A stretch of DNA of 64,000 bases, from assembly GCF_000024085.1 (NCBI RefSeq), contig NC_013166.1:186001-250000 (forward strand), given 5' to 3'. Position 1 is the stretch's first letter. The number at the start of each line of letters is the position of its first letter. This document shows positions 15,802 through 23,734 of the stretch, in pieces. The position numbers were made by a program, and so were the translations under genes. Below the pieces are notes generated by a model. That model was not told the origin of the DNA and did not search any database. It saw only the letters and a program-made list of their open reading frames with translations. Origin of the DNA: Kangiella koreensis DSM 16069. Its GTDB lineage: Bacteria; Pseudomonadota; Gammaproteobacteria; Enterobacterales; Kangiellaceae.

Positions 15802-16146
15802 ATGGCTTCCGATTTAGAATTTGTGGAATTTGTTGTTGAGCAAATTGCTGATGAATGTGAAACCACCTTTAGAAAGATGTTTGGTGAGTATGCACTGTAT
15901 TCAAAGGGCAAGGTAGTTGCGCTTATTTGTGATAATCAGCTTTTCATCAAACCGACTGTAGCAGGCAAGGAATTCATTGGCGATTATGTCGAAGCCCCTG
16001 CTTATCCAGGAGCTAAACCTTCTCTATTAATTGAAGACCAAATAGAAGAATCAGAATGGCTGACACAACTGATTAGGATCACCGAAAGAGAGCTACCGAC
16101 TCCAAAACCAAAGAAAAAGAAAACTGCAAAAAAATCGATCAAGTAA
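15802..16146 (+). CDS. TfoX N-terminal-domain protein
   Basis: A 114-residue protein made of a single TfoX/Sxy N-terminal domain (FRKMFGEYALYSKGKVVALI is the family core) plus a lysine-rich tail, about 100-114. Full-length TfoX is a competence regulator with two domains; short TfoX-N proteins are common and their role is not established. I choose the ATG at 15802 because the domain begins right after it. The 24 additional residues reachable upstream do not look like protein of this family. Confidence 0.75.
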   Translation: MASDLEFVEFVVEQIADECETTFRKMFGEYALYSKGKVVALICDNQLFIKPTVAGKEFIGDYVEAPAYPGAKPSLLIEDQIEESEWLTQLIRITERELPTPKPKKKKTAKKSIK

Positions 16147-16256
16147 ACCAAAAACAATCAAGAAACCGGTCATAACCTCTTAGACCTGAATACTAACTTC
16201 TGTACCAATATTCATCAGTCCGAATAAGCGCAACCTTTAATCTGGCCATACGTGCG

Positions 16257-16290
16257 CTTGTAAAAAAAGACTAATGCTAATAAAGTCCTA
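16257..16290 (+). repeat. 34-base accessory-region repeat, copy 1
   Basis: CTTGTAAA ... CTAATAAAGTCCTA. It aligns without gaps to 18141-18174 (about 26 of 34 identical by eye) and to 21323-21356. It lies 49 bases before the next start codon. Confidence 0.55.
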
Positions 16291-16338
16291 TGCACACCAT
16301 TATTGATAATAACAATATAAGGCTGTGAGGAAATAACC

Positions 16339-16980
16339 ATGCCAAACATAGAGATTCGTCGCCCATCAAACTTCTGTAATACATTTTTAGAACACTACCT
16401 TGCCGGTGGGTTAGGGCGCATGCAAAAGCGTGACATTGATGTTCTAGTTATGCACCTTCTCATTGCTGACGGGAGATATCAGTTTCCTAAAGATACCTTC
16501 AAAGCCGCTCGTGAACTAAGCCTGACCGAAGCGCGAATCCGAAATCTCTATCAAGAAGTTCAGTTACGATATCAACAACTGCCAGAAGAGGAAGCCAAAG
16601 CCGCCTTTGTTGATCTGATAAAAAAGAAAGCCTACGAACTGAAAGGAAGCCGACTGGTCTTTGTGGTGCGTGATCCAATGCTTGGCCAATGGTTTCAGGA
16701 ATGGGTAGCAGACGTCGACGGTTTTACAGACTCATCCTTTAATCCAAACCTGGTGACCGTCCATAAGAAAGTCCTAGTGGACGTACTTGATAAAATCGCA
16801 GTCGAAGACATTCCAGAGTTTGACGATGAGCTAGACCAATTTAACCAAGCAGGCAGCAGAAAATCGAAACTCCAGCTATTTGTCGATGAGTTCGTTAAAT
16901 CGGCAGGAAATGAAGCCGGCAAATTAAGTGTTAAAGCACTCGCCAAAGTATTGGCGGCGCTTCTGGGAGTATCGCTTTGA
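16339..16980 (+). CDS. Hypothetical protein, 213 residues
   Basis: I do not recognise this family. The protein appears soluble and mostly helical. Residues 1-100 are charged and include GGLGRMQKRDIDVLVMHLL, which resembles a helix-turn-helix or helical bundle with LSLTEARIRNLYQEV as a second helix. Residues about 120-160 look beta-rich. A short hydrophobic helix ends the protein (KALAKVLAALLGVSL). It is preceded by GAGGAAATAACC at a reasonable ribosome-site distance. The downstream lipoprotein start overlaps its stop codon, so the two are probably translationally coupled. It sits at the edge of the defence-like accessory region. Confidence 0.75.
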   Translation: MPNIEIRRPSNFCNTFLEHYLAGGLGRMQKRDIDVLVMHLLIADGRYQFPKDTFKAARELSLTEARIRNLYQEVQLRYQQLPEEEAKAAFVDLIKKKAYELKGSRLVFVVRDPMLGQWFQEWVADVDGFTDSSFNPNLVTVHKKVLVDVLDKIAVEDIPEFDDELDQFNQAGSRKSKLQLFVDEFVKSAGNEAGKLSVKALAKVLAALLGVSL

Positions 16981-17336
16981 TAGTAAGCACGAAACATAGC
17001 TTAATACTTATCATTATCTTACTCTCTGGATGTGCCATTTCAGAAAAAAACATTCACGAAGATAGTTGCACACCTTCATTACCGTGGGTAAATGGAAAGC
17101 CCGTAGAAAATTCAACCCATAACTTGTATAAGCCATCCGAGAGCGAAAGAACTGAGGTGTTTAAGCAAATAACGGATTGGCCAAATTATGGATTAGAGTG
17201 TTGGTATATTAAAAACAATGGCAACTTAGAGCTATACTCAGAAGCATACTTAGATATGGTAAGCTACGAATTTGAACCATCTGAAGGGCACTGGATATTC
17301 TTAAAAAAGTATGAGTACATTTTTTTAGTTCATTAG
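16977..17336 (+). CDS. Small predicted lipoprotein
   Basis: A 119-residue protein starting at a TTG that overlaps the stop codon of the preceding gene. A hydrophobic signal (LILIIILLSGC) ends in a lipobox, so Cys19 would be lipidated. The mature part has several Trp and Tyr residues and two further cysteines (Cys31 and Cys79) that could pair. No known family is recognised. Confidence 0.65.
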   Translation: MIVSTKHSLILIIILLSGCAISEKNIHEDSCTPSLPWVNGKPVENSTHNLYKPSESERTEVFKQITDWPNYGLECWYIKNNGNLELYSEAYLDMVSYEFEPSEGHWIFLKKYEYIFLVH

Positions 17337-17365
17337 TGAACGTAGGGTACCCCTAGGGCAGGATC

Positions 17366-17379
17366 TGCGTCGTGACGCA
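17366..17379 (+). repeat. Intergenic mini-palindrome TGCGTC-GT-GACGCA
   Basis: A perfect 6-bp-arm palindrome inside a longer sequence shared with 18116-18129. The two copies differ by changes that keep the pairing (C-G to T-A, C-G to T-G). Confidence 0.45.
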
Positions 17380-17463
17380 CCGTTATCGTTAAGGCAACTG
17401 AGAATTTCGACTGAGTTTAAAAATAATCTAAATAACCATGACAAATTGGTAACGGAATAATCA

Positions 17464-18072
17464 ATGAACAAAGATAGATGGGAAGCGTTAATGCGCGCTT
17501 TGGGTATGGCGCCTTCAGTTGAGTGCTTCGAAAAACTCCATAAAGCCTACTCTGAAAAACATCGGTTTTATCATACCACTAAGCACATAGATGCAATGCT
17601 GAACCATTTAGATCGGACCGTGGAGCTATCAGAACATCCTAATGAATTAGAATTAGCAATATGGTTTCATGATGCCATATACAAACCTTTTTCATCCACA
17701 AATGAACTTGATAGCGCAAAATGGGCTAAAGAATTCCTGATAGATAATCAATACAGTCGTGATGGCGCAGAAAGAGTTTATAACTTGATCATGGCAACCC
17801 AGCATAATGTTGAGGTTAATAGCGACGATAAACAATTGATTGTGGATATAGATCTAACTATTCTGGGAGCTTCACCAACGGTTTACGATCAATTTGAAGA
17901 AAACATCCGTAAAGAGTACAGGCTCGTACCCTCGATAATCTATCGGAAAAAGAGAAAAGATCTACTGAAATCATTCTTGTCAAAACCTAGCATTTATAAT
18001 CTAGATTACTTTCAAGAGAAGTATGAAAGTGCTGCGAGAGCGAATTTAGAGAAAGCAATTGAGATTCTATAA
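17464..18072 (+). CDS. HD-superfamily metal-dependent phosphohydrolase-like protein
   Basis: A 202-residue soluble protein of the predicted HD-domain hydrolase family COG4339. Metal-site residues visible include the paired histidines in FYHTTKHID, and the HD dyad in IWFHDAIY. A later Asp (VDIDLTILG) fits the third metal ligand. Related proteins have no firmly established substrate; a nucleotide or phosphoester substrate is inferred from the fold. It is a single gene flanked by intergenic repeats. Confidence 0.85.
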   Translation: MNKDRWEALMRALGMAPSVECFEKLHKAYSEKHRFYHTTKHIDAMLNHLDRTVELSEHPNELELAIWFHDAIYKPFSSTNELDSAKWAKEFLIDNQYSRDGAERVYNLIMATQHNVEVNSDDKQLIVDIDLTILGASPTVYDQFEENIRKEYRLVPSIIYRKKRKDLLKSFLSKPSIYNLDYFQEKYESAARANLEKAIEIL

Positions 18073-18115
18073 ATTAGATGGCAAGTAGATGTATGGTGCT
18101 CAATGCGACAGAATC

Positions 18116-18129
18116 TGTGTTGTGACACA
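18116..18129 (+). repeat. Intergenic mini-palindrome TGTGTT-GT-GACACA
   Basis: Second copy of the structure at 17366-17379, with shared flanks (ATCTG before, CC after) and pairing-preserving substitutions. Confidence 0.45.
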
Positions 18130-18140
18130 CCTCTTTAACG

Positions 18141-18174
18141 CTTGTAAACTCAGGTCAATACTAATAAAGTCTTA
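18141..18174 (+). repeat. 34-base accessory-region repeat, copy 2
   Basis: CTTGTAAA ... CTAATAAAGTCTTA, 69 bases after the HD gene and 108 bases before the ABC-3C operon. It directly follows the mini-palindrome copy. Confidence 0.55.
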
Positions 18175-18281
18175 CGAAGCAATTCGTGTAATGAAGCTCT
18201 TTTGTGTATGATTCAGAGCTTAACTAGCTAATATATAAGGCAGTATAGTGTGATGAGTATGTTCGAAAATGTGAAGGCAAG

Positions 18282-19241
18282 ATGAATCGCCAAGACTATC
18301 AAAAGTCCGTTATCAACTCGCTTACTTGGCTATCTACTCAGGTATCAGTACACAATAAACTGAATCTTACGGACATAAATATTCACTCAGAAAACTTCTA
18401 CCGTGATTTATTGAATCTGGCTTTTGGCTACAACTTAGTCAATATAAACATCATTGATCGTAATGCTGCTGCAATAGACCTTGGCGACGAAGTTAATAAG
18501 TTTGCTATTCAGGTGACGTCATCTTCATCACTTGCCAAGACAAGGCACACTGTTACTAAGTTTATTGAAAAAGGTTTGTACGAAAAGTACGACCGCTTAA
18601 TAATTCTAAACATCACAGCGAAGACAGCACATACTACCCCAACTATTGGCAATGACATTTACAGTCTGAACACCAAAGAAGATATTTGGGACATTGGGGA
18701 CTTGGCTGTAAGGGTCAATGATTTAGAAACTTCAGAAATACAGGAAATAAGCAATTTTTTAAATCAACAGCTATACAAGAAACCTACTGAAGGTCTTCCA
18801 CGTAATGTAGAAACCATATTGCGGTTAATTGAACTAATCAGTGACGAAGAACACCCTGCTGCTGGTGAAGGATTTCTTGATGAGCCATTTCCAGACGAAA
18901 AAATAAATAAACGTTTTGCAGATCATTCAGACTTCCTGAAACAGGAATTTTTGACACTATATCAAGATTATGGTGCTGTTCTTGATTCTGTTGAACAGGA
19001 ATCAGACATAGGGCAGGTTAAAATTCGACGGGTATCTCAACATTTGCGAGTCTACAGCGATAAGGTGTTAACTGAGTGTGGAGGGAACCCGAAAAAAGCC
19101 CTTGAAAAGCTAATTGATAACTTTATTAGGATGCTGAGTGAAAACAGTTTTGAAGCTGATACCGGTGCAGCACAGTTCTATATTGTTAAGCATCTAATTA
19201 AATGCAACGTATTTCCAAACAAGGGAGTGACAAATGGCTAA
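18282..19241 (+). CDS. ABC-3C system SMEK-domain protein
   Basis: A 319-residue soluble protein whose first ~160 residues match the SMEK domain, a nuclease-like domain seen in ABC-three-component (ABC-3C) conflict systems: NLTDINIHSENFYRDLLNLA, AAAIDLGDE and FAIQVTSSSS are the recognisable blocks. The Glu/Asp and Gln-Val-Thr core resembles restriction-endonuclease-like active sites, so it is the likely effector. The C-terminal half (about 190-319) is helical and matches the family's effector-linked region. It starts the three-gene operon and overlaps the next gene by eight bases. Confidence 0.88.
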   Translation: MNRQDYQKSVINSLTWLSTQVSVHNKLNLTDINIHSENFYRDLLNLAFGYNLVNINIIDRNAAAIDLGDEVNKFAIQVTSSSSLAKTRHTVTKFIEKGLYEKYDRLIILNITAKTAHTTPTIGNDIYSLNTKEDIWDIGDLAVRVNDLETSEIQEISNFLNQQLYKKPTEGLPRNVETILRLIELISDEEHPAAGEGFLDEPFPDEKINKRFADHSDFLKQEFLTLYQDYGAVLDSVEQESDIGQVKIRRVSQHLRVYSDKVLTECGGNPKKALEKLIDNFIRMLSENSFEADTGAAQFYIVKHLIKCNVFPNKGVTNG

Positions 19242-19476
19242 CTTGTTCACAAAAGATGAAGACTTAATGAAATCAGCACCCTATATTGGGTCTGAAATAT
19301 TAAAGCAGTTGCAGAGTAGTGATGATGGTCGAATTAGCATATACGATTTGGCAAAGAGTTTAAGAAAGTCCAATAAAATAACGGCAAGAAGCATCTACTA
19401 TGGAATGATCTTTCTGTATTCCCTTGATATAGTTGAATTCGACGAACCATATTTGATCAAAAATGTTGCAAATTAA
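19234..19476 (+). CDS. ABC-3C middle component 6 (MC6)
   Basis: An 80-residue winged-helix-like adaptor that links effector and ATPase in ABC-3C systems. Signatures are ISIYDLAKSLRK, SIYYGMIFLYSLDIVEF and the terminal EPYLIK. It overlaps the SMEK gene by eight bases and the ATPase gene by 14, so the three products are tightly coupled. Confidence 0.85.
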   Translation: MANLFTKDEDLMKSAPYIGSEILKQLQSSDDGRISIYDLAKSLRKSNKITARSIYYGMIFLYSLDIVEFDEPYLIKNVAN

Positions 19477-21184
19477 GAAGCTATATAGCGAACCGAAAGT
19501 TTTTGAACCTATTACTTTTAAAGATGGGTTCAACCTTATATTAGGAGAAACAACGGAAGGCAATGAAAAAACTAATGGCGTTGGAAAATCTATGGCAATA
19601 GAGTTCATCAACTATGCCTTGCTGAAACGCCACAACGATAGCCGAGTATCACTAATACCTAAGGAAGACTTATCACGTGATACAGCCGTGTGTTTAGATT
19701 TTGAAATAAATGGTCACTATATTACTTCAAGAAGGGTTATAAATAATCACGAGTGCCCGACTCTAATCATAGACGGAAAAATAAAGTCTTACTCTAGGCT
19801 TGCTGATGCTACTGATCATTTAAGCACCTTGATATTTGAAGGCGTAGGCTATGAAAACCTACCATCATTTAGAATTATGATGGGGCCATTAATACGTGAT
19901 GAAGGTTCTGAGTTTAAGTCCATTATTAACTGTTTCGACACTAACAAAAGAATTCCAGCTGATTACACGCCACACCTTTTTTTGTTGCAAGTAGACCCTA
20001 GCCCATACAGCGAAGCTAAACGGTTATATTCTGAAATGGAAAACATTTCAAAAGCGAGAAAAAAGATGGAAGAAAACATAACCGCGCTCACAAACAAAAA
20101 TGTATCAGAATCTAAGGCAGACTTAAACGAATTAGAGAACCAAGTTCGTAGAATTCAAGGGGACATTGATAATCTGGAGAATATCGAAGGCTTTGATACC
20201 GTAAAAGATGAAATTGTTGACATTGAAAATCAGCTTGAGCAACAACGATCAAAGCAAGGCGTTCTTAAATCAGAGTTATCAAAAATAAAGCTGTTCCGTG
20301 GCGATAACTATATTGATGGCCAGGAAGTTGCAGACCTTTACAACCAGTTCAAAGAAGGATTAGGCGATTTGATAAAACGTGAACTGAGTGAGGTTACGGC
20401 TTTCAAACAAAAGATTGATAACTTTCAGCGAAGTATAATGGACGATAGAAAGTCTTCGATAGAAAGAGAAATAAAGGTATTCGAAGAAAGTATATCTTCA
20501 CTCAATAAGTTGTACAGGGAAAAAATCTCATTACTTGACCAAGAAGGTCTTCTTGTAAGCTTGAAACAAACAATCGCTATACATGAAAAAAAGGTTGAAG
20601 AGTTTTCAGCATTATCATCATTTATAAGAAAACATGCTGATTACGACAGTGAGCATAAAGCCAAAAAGCGTGAACGAGAAAGTGAGATATATCTTCTAGA
20701 GAGCTTTGTAAATAACTCAAAACAAGTAATTGATTCTTTCGAAAAAACCATACTTGATATGCACGACTATATTTTTGGAAATAGAAGAAGCTCTTTTGAT
20801 ATTGAAGTTTCAAAACGAAAAGAAATTTTGAAATTCGAACTCCGAACTGACTCCGATGGAAGTCACAGTATTAACAGAGAAAAAGTTTTTCTATATGACT
20901 TTTCTTTATTAATAAATCCTGAAACATCAAAGCATCACCCCGGATTATTGGTACATGATAATATTTTTGATGTTGACCAAGATACTTTGATTCAAAGTAT
21001 TAATTACATTGGAGAAAATATTAAGCTGCTCAGTGGTAAGCAATACATTCTCACAATTAATAGCGATAAATTCAGTAGTTCAGATTTAGAATTACTAAAC
21101 ATAAATCTTAATGACTACTCCCGCGCTGCATTCACAAAAGAGAGTAGATTTTTGAAAATTGAGTACCAAGAGTTACCACGCTGA
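19463..21184 (+). CDS. ABC-3C system ATPase (DUF2326 family)
   Basis: A 573-residue SMC/Rad50-like ATPase with a DUF2326 C-terminal part. The Walker A is Asn38-Gly-Val-Gly-Lys42-Ser43 in a loop with the family's typical long GETTEGNEKTNGVGKS form. A coiled-coil region spans about residues 190-430. The Walker B-like strand is GLLVHDNIFD near 495-505. In ABC-3C systems this subunit is thought to sense invading DNA or other signals and license the effector. Last gene of the operon. Confidence 0.88.
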   Translation: MLQIKKLYSEPKVFEPITFKDGFNLILGETTEGNEKTNGVGKSMAIEFINYALLKRHNDSRVSLIPKEDLSRDTAVCLDFEINGHYITSRRVINNHECPTLIIDGKIKSYSRLADATDHLSTLIFEGVGYENLPSFRIMMGPLIRDEGSEFKSIINCFDTNKRIPADYTPHLFLLQVDPSPYSEAKRLYSEMENISKARKKMEENITALTNKNVSESKADLNELENQVRRIQGDIDNLENIEGFDTVKDEIVDIENQLEQQRSKQGVLKSELSKIKLFRGDNYIDGQEVADLYNQFKEGLGDLIKRELSEVTAFKQKIDNFQRSIMDDRKSSIEREIKVFEESISSLNKLYREKISLLDQEGLLVSLKQTIAIHEKKVEEFSALSSFIRKHADYDSEHKAKKRERESEIYLLESFVNNSKQVIDSFEKTILDMHDYIFGNRRSSFDIEVSKRKEILKFELRTDSDGSHSINREKVFLYDFSLLINPETSKHHPGLLVHDNIFDVDQDTLIQSINYIGENIKLLSGKQYILTINSDKFSSSDLELLNINLNDYSRAAFTKESRFLKIEYQELPR

Positions 21185-21573
21185 CGAAAGGTGAACTTGC
21201 TCTAATAGAGTCTTCTCAACCCCTTATGACTAATCACTACGTCACAATGAGAGTCAGGAGCTGCTATTCAAAATATAAAAGTTGAGTAAATCTATAGAGT
21301 CATGCAACACACATTTCTATTATTTGTAAAGGAAGAACAATATCAATAAAGTCTCATTAATTAATGTATATAAAACTATTGAATAAACTTAGAGGTGCAA
21401 GGTGCTCGGTTTCAGCAGTGAAAAATAAGGGCGGAGCTACACCATAACCGCTAAAGAAACGGTGCCAGGGGTGGATGCTTATGGAAAGATCTGAGGCATA
21501 TACCACCACAGTAGTGGTGTATATTAGGATTATTGAGAAAAGATGATAGGCATAATATTTATGAGGAAGATTT
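21185..21573 (+). other. 389-base gap before the kinase cassette
   Basis: It contains copy 3 of the 34-base repeat and, near 21506-21530, an imperfect inverted repeat of ACCAC/GTGGT. I find no gene and no clear promoter; the sequence from 21400 to 21500 is locally GC-richer than the flanks and may be a relic. Confidence 0.5.
21323..21356 (+). repeat. 34-base accessory-region repeat, copy 3
   Basis: TTTGTAAA ... CAATAAAGTCTCA, gap-free alignment with copies at 16257 and 18141. The bases just upstream (ACACAC) also match copy 2. Confidence 0.5.
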
Positions 21574-22032
21574 ATGAACTCATTGGGAATTAGAGTAACA
21601 CCCTGTTCGGTAGTTATAGCAATCTACGATGTTGATAATAGTAATATTGTAAATGTCGAAGATATTAAAATACCCAAAGCCTTGCCCACACCGGAAGCCT
21701 TGAAATATATCCGTAATTCGGTTTTAGATATTCTTAGGGAGTTTAATATAGGTATTGCAGGTTTAAGAATTGTTGAGAGTAACTCCAAAAATTTGAATAT
21801 ACGGCGGATTGAAATTGAAGGGGTGATTCAAGAAGCTTTTGCAAGCAGTATGTTATTGGTATATTTTTGTGGCCAGATATCTACTATAGTAGCGAAGCTG
21901 AATGTTCCCCGCGCAGATTTTAAACTATATGTTCACGGAAAAAAGCAATTTGAGGCAGTTGAAAACTGGGGTAGACATAATAAAGAAGAAAGGGAAGCTA
22001 TTTTAACGGCAATAGGAGCTGCTAATGCTTAA
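21574..22032 (+). CDS. Hypothetical RNase H-fold-like protein, kinase-associated
   Basis: A 152-residue soluble protein. I do not recognise a named family. The pattern of strands and helices (SLGIRV..SVVIAIYD, then a helix DILREFNI, strand IAGLRIVE, then IEIEGVIQEAF helix) resembles a RuvC/RNase H fold. The first catalytic Asp expected after GI is an Arg, and Glu58-like residues remain, so it may be a degenerate nuclease or a binding protein. Its end overlaps the kinase gene by eight bases. This is inference from sequence pattern only. Confidence 0.65.
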   Translation: MNSLGIRVTPCSVVIAIYDVDNSNIVNVEDIKIPKALPTPEALKYIRNSVLDILREFNIGIAGLRIVESNSKNLNIRRIEIEGVIQEAFASSMLLVYFCGQISTIVAKLNVPRADFKLYVHGKKQFEAVENWGRHNKEEREAILTAIGAANA

Positions 22033-23071
22033 TACAACACGAACTGCTGAATTAAGTTTTCATATAGTTAAGGAGGTTGGTCAGGAAGGGAAAAACTCTA
22101 CTGTGTTTACAGCGACTGATCTGCAACTAAATGCAGAAATTGTTGTAAAAAAAATGTTGAAGTCGGATTTTGAAGATATAGATGAATATTTCACAGAGTC
22201 TAGTCTATTATATTTGAGCAGTCACCCAAATGTAGTCCCAATTTATTATGCGTGCCAAGATGATGAGCATATCTTTCTTGCCATGCCGTATTTTAAAAAC
22301 GGTTCACTTAAGAGAATAATACAAAATACTTCAATTAGTGTTAGAGAGATGATCGTTTGGTCGACTCAGGTTCTTAGTGGGCTACATAATATTCACTCAA
22401 AAAACTTAATCCACTTTGATATTAAACCAGATAATATCCTCTTCTCGGATAGAGGAGAGGCGCTTTTATCCGACTTTGGGTTAGCTAAGCAAATTTCATT
22501 TAGCGGTACGGCTGAGCAGGATAGAATATACGGGAATATGGTTCCCCCCGAGGCTTTTAATACGGGAAGTTTTAATCACCAGTTTGACATATATCAATTT
22601 GGGCTAACGCTTCACAGAATGTGTGTAGGGGATGCGTCATTTTATGCAGAATATTCTAGTTTTGTGGAAGACGGAGTATTAAATCGCAATAGATACAGGC
22701 ATGCTGTCATTAGTGGACAGTTTCCAGGCAGAGATAACTACCCAGAGCATATTCCTCAGGCATTAGTAACTACTATTAAGAGGTGTTTAGCTATAGAGCC
22801 TAGCAATAGATACGCTTCCGCGATAGATGTCGTCAATGATATAGCTGGTATTGACGGTAATCTCTTAGACTGGCGATTGTCTCATGAGGGAGGTATTCGA
22901 AAGTGGCGTAAGCAAGATACTGATGGTCGTTGTTTTGAGCTAAGTATTGAGCTTGATGGGGGGGCGTTGGCAAGTAAAACATCGGCTAAAGGAAATACTC
23001 AAAGAATAGCAGAGTATTGCAAGCCTGAGCTAACTCGAGCAGATGTAAAGCGTTTCCTTAGGAGATATTAG
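22025..23071 (+). CDS. Hanks-type Ser/Thr protein kinase
   Basis: A 348-residue soluble kinase. The N-lobe has a weak Gly loop (GQEGKNSTVF), the ATP-binding Lys at about 42 and helix-C Glu58. The catalytic loop is His130-Phe-Asp132-Ile-Lys134-Pro-Asp-Asn137 (HFD variant of HRD), the metal motif is Asp150-Phe-Gly, and PPE (174-176) replaces APE. Because the loop Arg is missing, it probably does not need activation-loop phosphorylation. Residues about 280-348 form an extra domain with no recognised family. There is no membrane segment or PASTA domain, so it is unlike cell-wall kinases. It sits between an RNase H-like partner and a small gene, next to an ABC-3C system, which suggests a defence or conflict role. 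Confidence 0.9.
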   Translation: MLNTTRTAELSFHIVKEVGQEGKNSTVFTATDLQLNAEIVVKKMLKSDFEDIDEYFTESSLLYLSSHPNVVPIYYACQDDEHIFLAMPYFKNGSLKRIIQNTSISVREMIVWSTQVLSGLHNIHSKNLIHFDIKPDNILFSDRGEALLSDFGLAKQISFSGTAEQDRIYGNMVPPEAFNTGSFNHQFDIYQFGLTLHRMCVGDASFYAEYSSFVEDGVLNRNRYRHAVISGQFPGRDNYPEHIPQALVTTIKRCLAIEPSNRYASAIDVVNDIAGIDGNLLDWRLSHEGGIRKWRKQDTDGRCFELSIELDGGALASKTSAKGNTQRIAEYCKPELTRADVKRFLRRY

Positions 23072-23073
23072 TT

Positions 23074-23238
23074 ATGGTTAATATTACAAATAATAGAGAG
23101 TCTTATAAAAGTCGTTCAAAAAATATTGGTAATGTAAAAAGCTCACATAAGAAAAGTGAGAAGATTTATCAGTACCGAGAGGAATTCAAAGTTGATTGCA
23201 ATGGTTACTTTGTTTGGGGATCTGACGAAAAGCTGTAG
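23074..23238 (+). CDS. Small basic protein, third gene of kinase cassette (54 residues)
   Basis: An open frame of 54 codons starts two bases after the kinase stop, with AGGAG nine bases upstream of its ATG. The product is strongly basic in the first 30 residues (many Lys, Arg and Ser, none of them hydrophobic) and ends in a more hydrophobic stretch, NGYFVWGSD. The Ser/Thr-rich basic part would be a plausible kinase substrate. No family is recognised; the call rests on spacing and the ribosome site. Confidence 0.6.
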   Translation: MVNITNNRESYKSRSKNIGNVKSSHKKSEKIYQYREEFKVDCNGYFVWGSDEKL

Positions 23239-23302
23239 AAAACAGTGGAGTTAATGTGATTAGGGTAAATAAAATATGCCAAACTTGACTCAGATATGAC
23301 TA

Positions 23303-23322
23303 AGCCTCACCACAGTGAGGCT
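23303..23322. terminator. Hairpin between convergent genes
   Basis: AGCCTCAC (23303-23310), loop CACA, GTGAGGCT (23315-23322). No T-run on either side, so termination is uncertain. Confidence 0.4.
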
Positions 23323-23339
23323 AAAAGGGCCTTAACAAA

Positions 23340-23732
23340 CTAAGGCAACTGATACTCAAACTCATAGAAATGGTTACCGTCCTCAATATAAATATTCATC
23401 TGTCCAGACAAACCTGATAACTCACCAACGCCCGAGTCGGGCACCACTTCGAGCGTTAATTTCTCTGCGCCTAATTCCATCACTCCATAATGCTGAAGAA
23501 CAAAGCTGCCTTGTTTCCCATCAAGTGAACCGACAACTTGTTCTATTGCAACATATCCAGCCGAACCTTTGGTTGGAGTCATGACACTGAGCATTTCGCC
23601 GTTACTGGTGGCGTCCAATGGGCCTGAGAACTCTTTTTCAATCGACATGCGGCGAAAGGTCATGCCATCAGTTCCATTGATGGCAGAGTCGATAGGGTTG
23701 AGTGTGACTGTGAATTGACCTTCTATCTTCAT
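23340..23732 (-). CDS. DUF3224 domain protein
   Basis: A 130-residue cytosolic beta-barrel protein of the DUF3224 family: the N-terminal MRRMSIEKEFSG-like strand pattern, then GYVAIEQVVGSLDGKQGSFVLQH and a C-terminal SGVGELSGLSG repeat. Function unknown; relatives are lipid- or small-molecule-binding in fold. It follows the slipin gene by two bases and is probably the last gene of the nfeD-slipin unit. Confidence 0.85.
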   Translation of the reverse strand: MKIEGQFTVTLNPIDSAINGTDGMTFRRMSIEKEFSGPLDATSNGEMLSVMTPTKGSAGYVAIEQVVGSLDGKQGSFVLQHYGVMELGAEKLTLEVVPDSGVGELSGLSGQMNIYIEDGNHFYEFEYQLP

Positions 23733-23734
23733 TA

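Noticed and set aside
17337..18174. Intergenic repeats as integron attC sites
   Set aside because: I looked for the GTTRRRY/RYYYAAC core pair and did not find it in matching positions; there is no integrase gene in the window.
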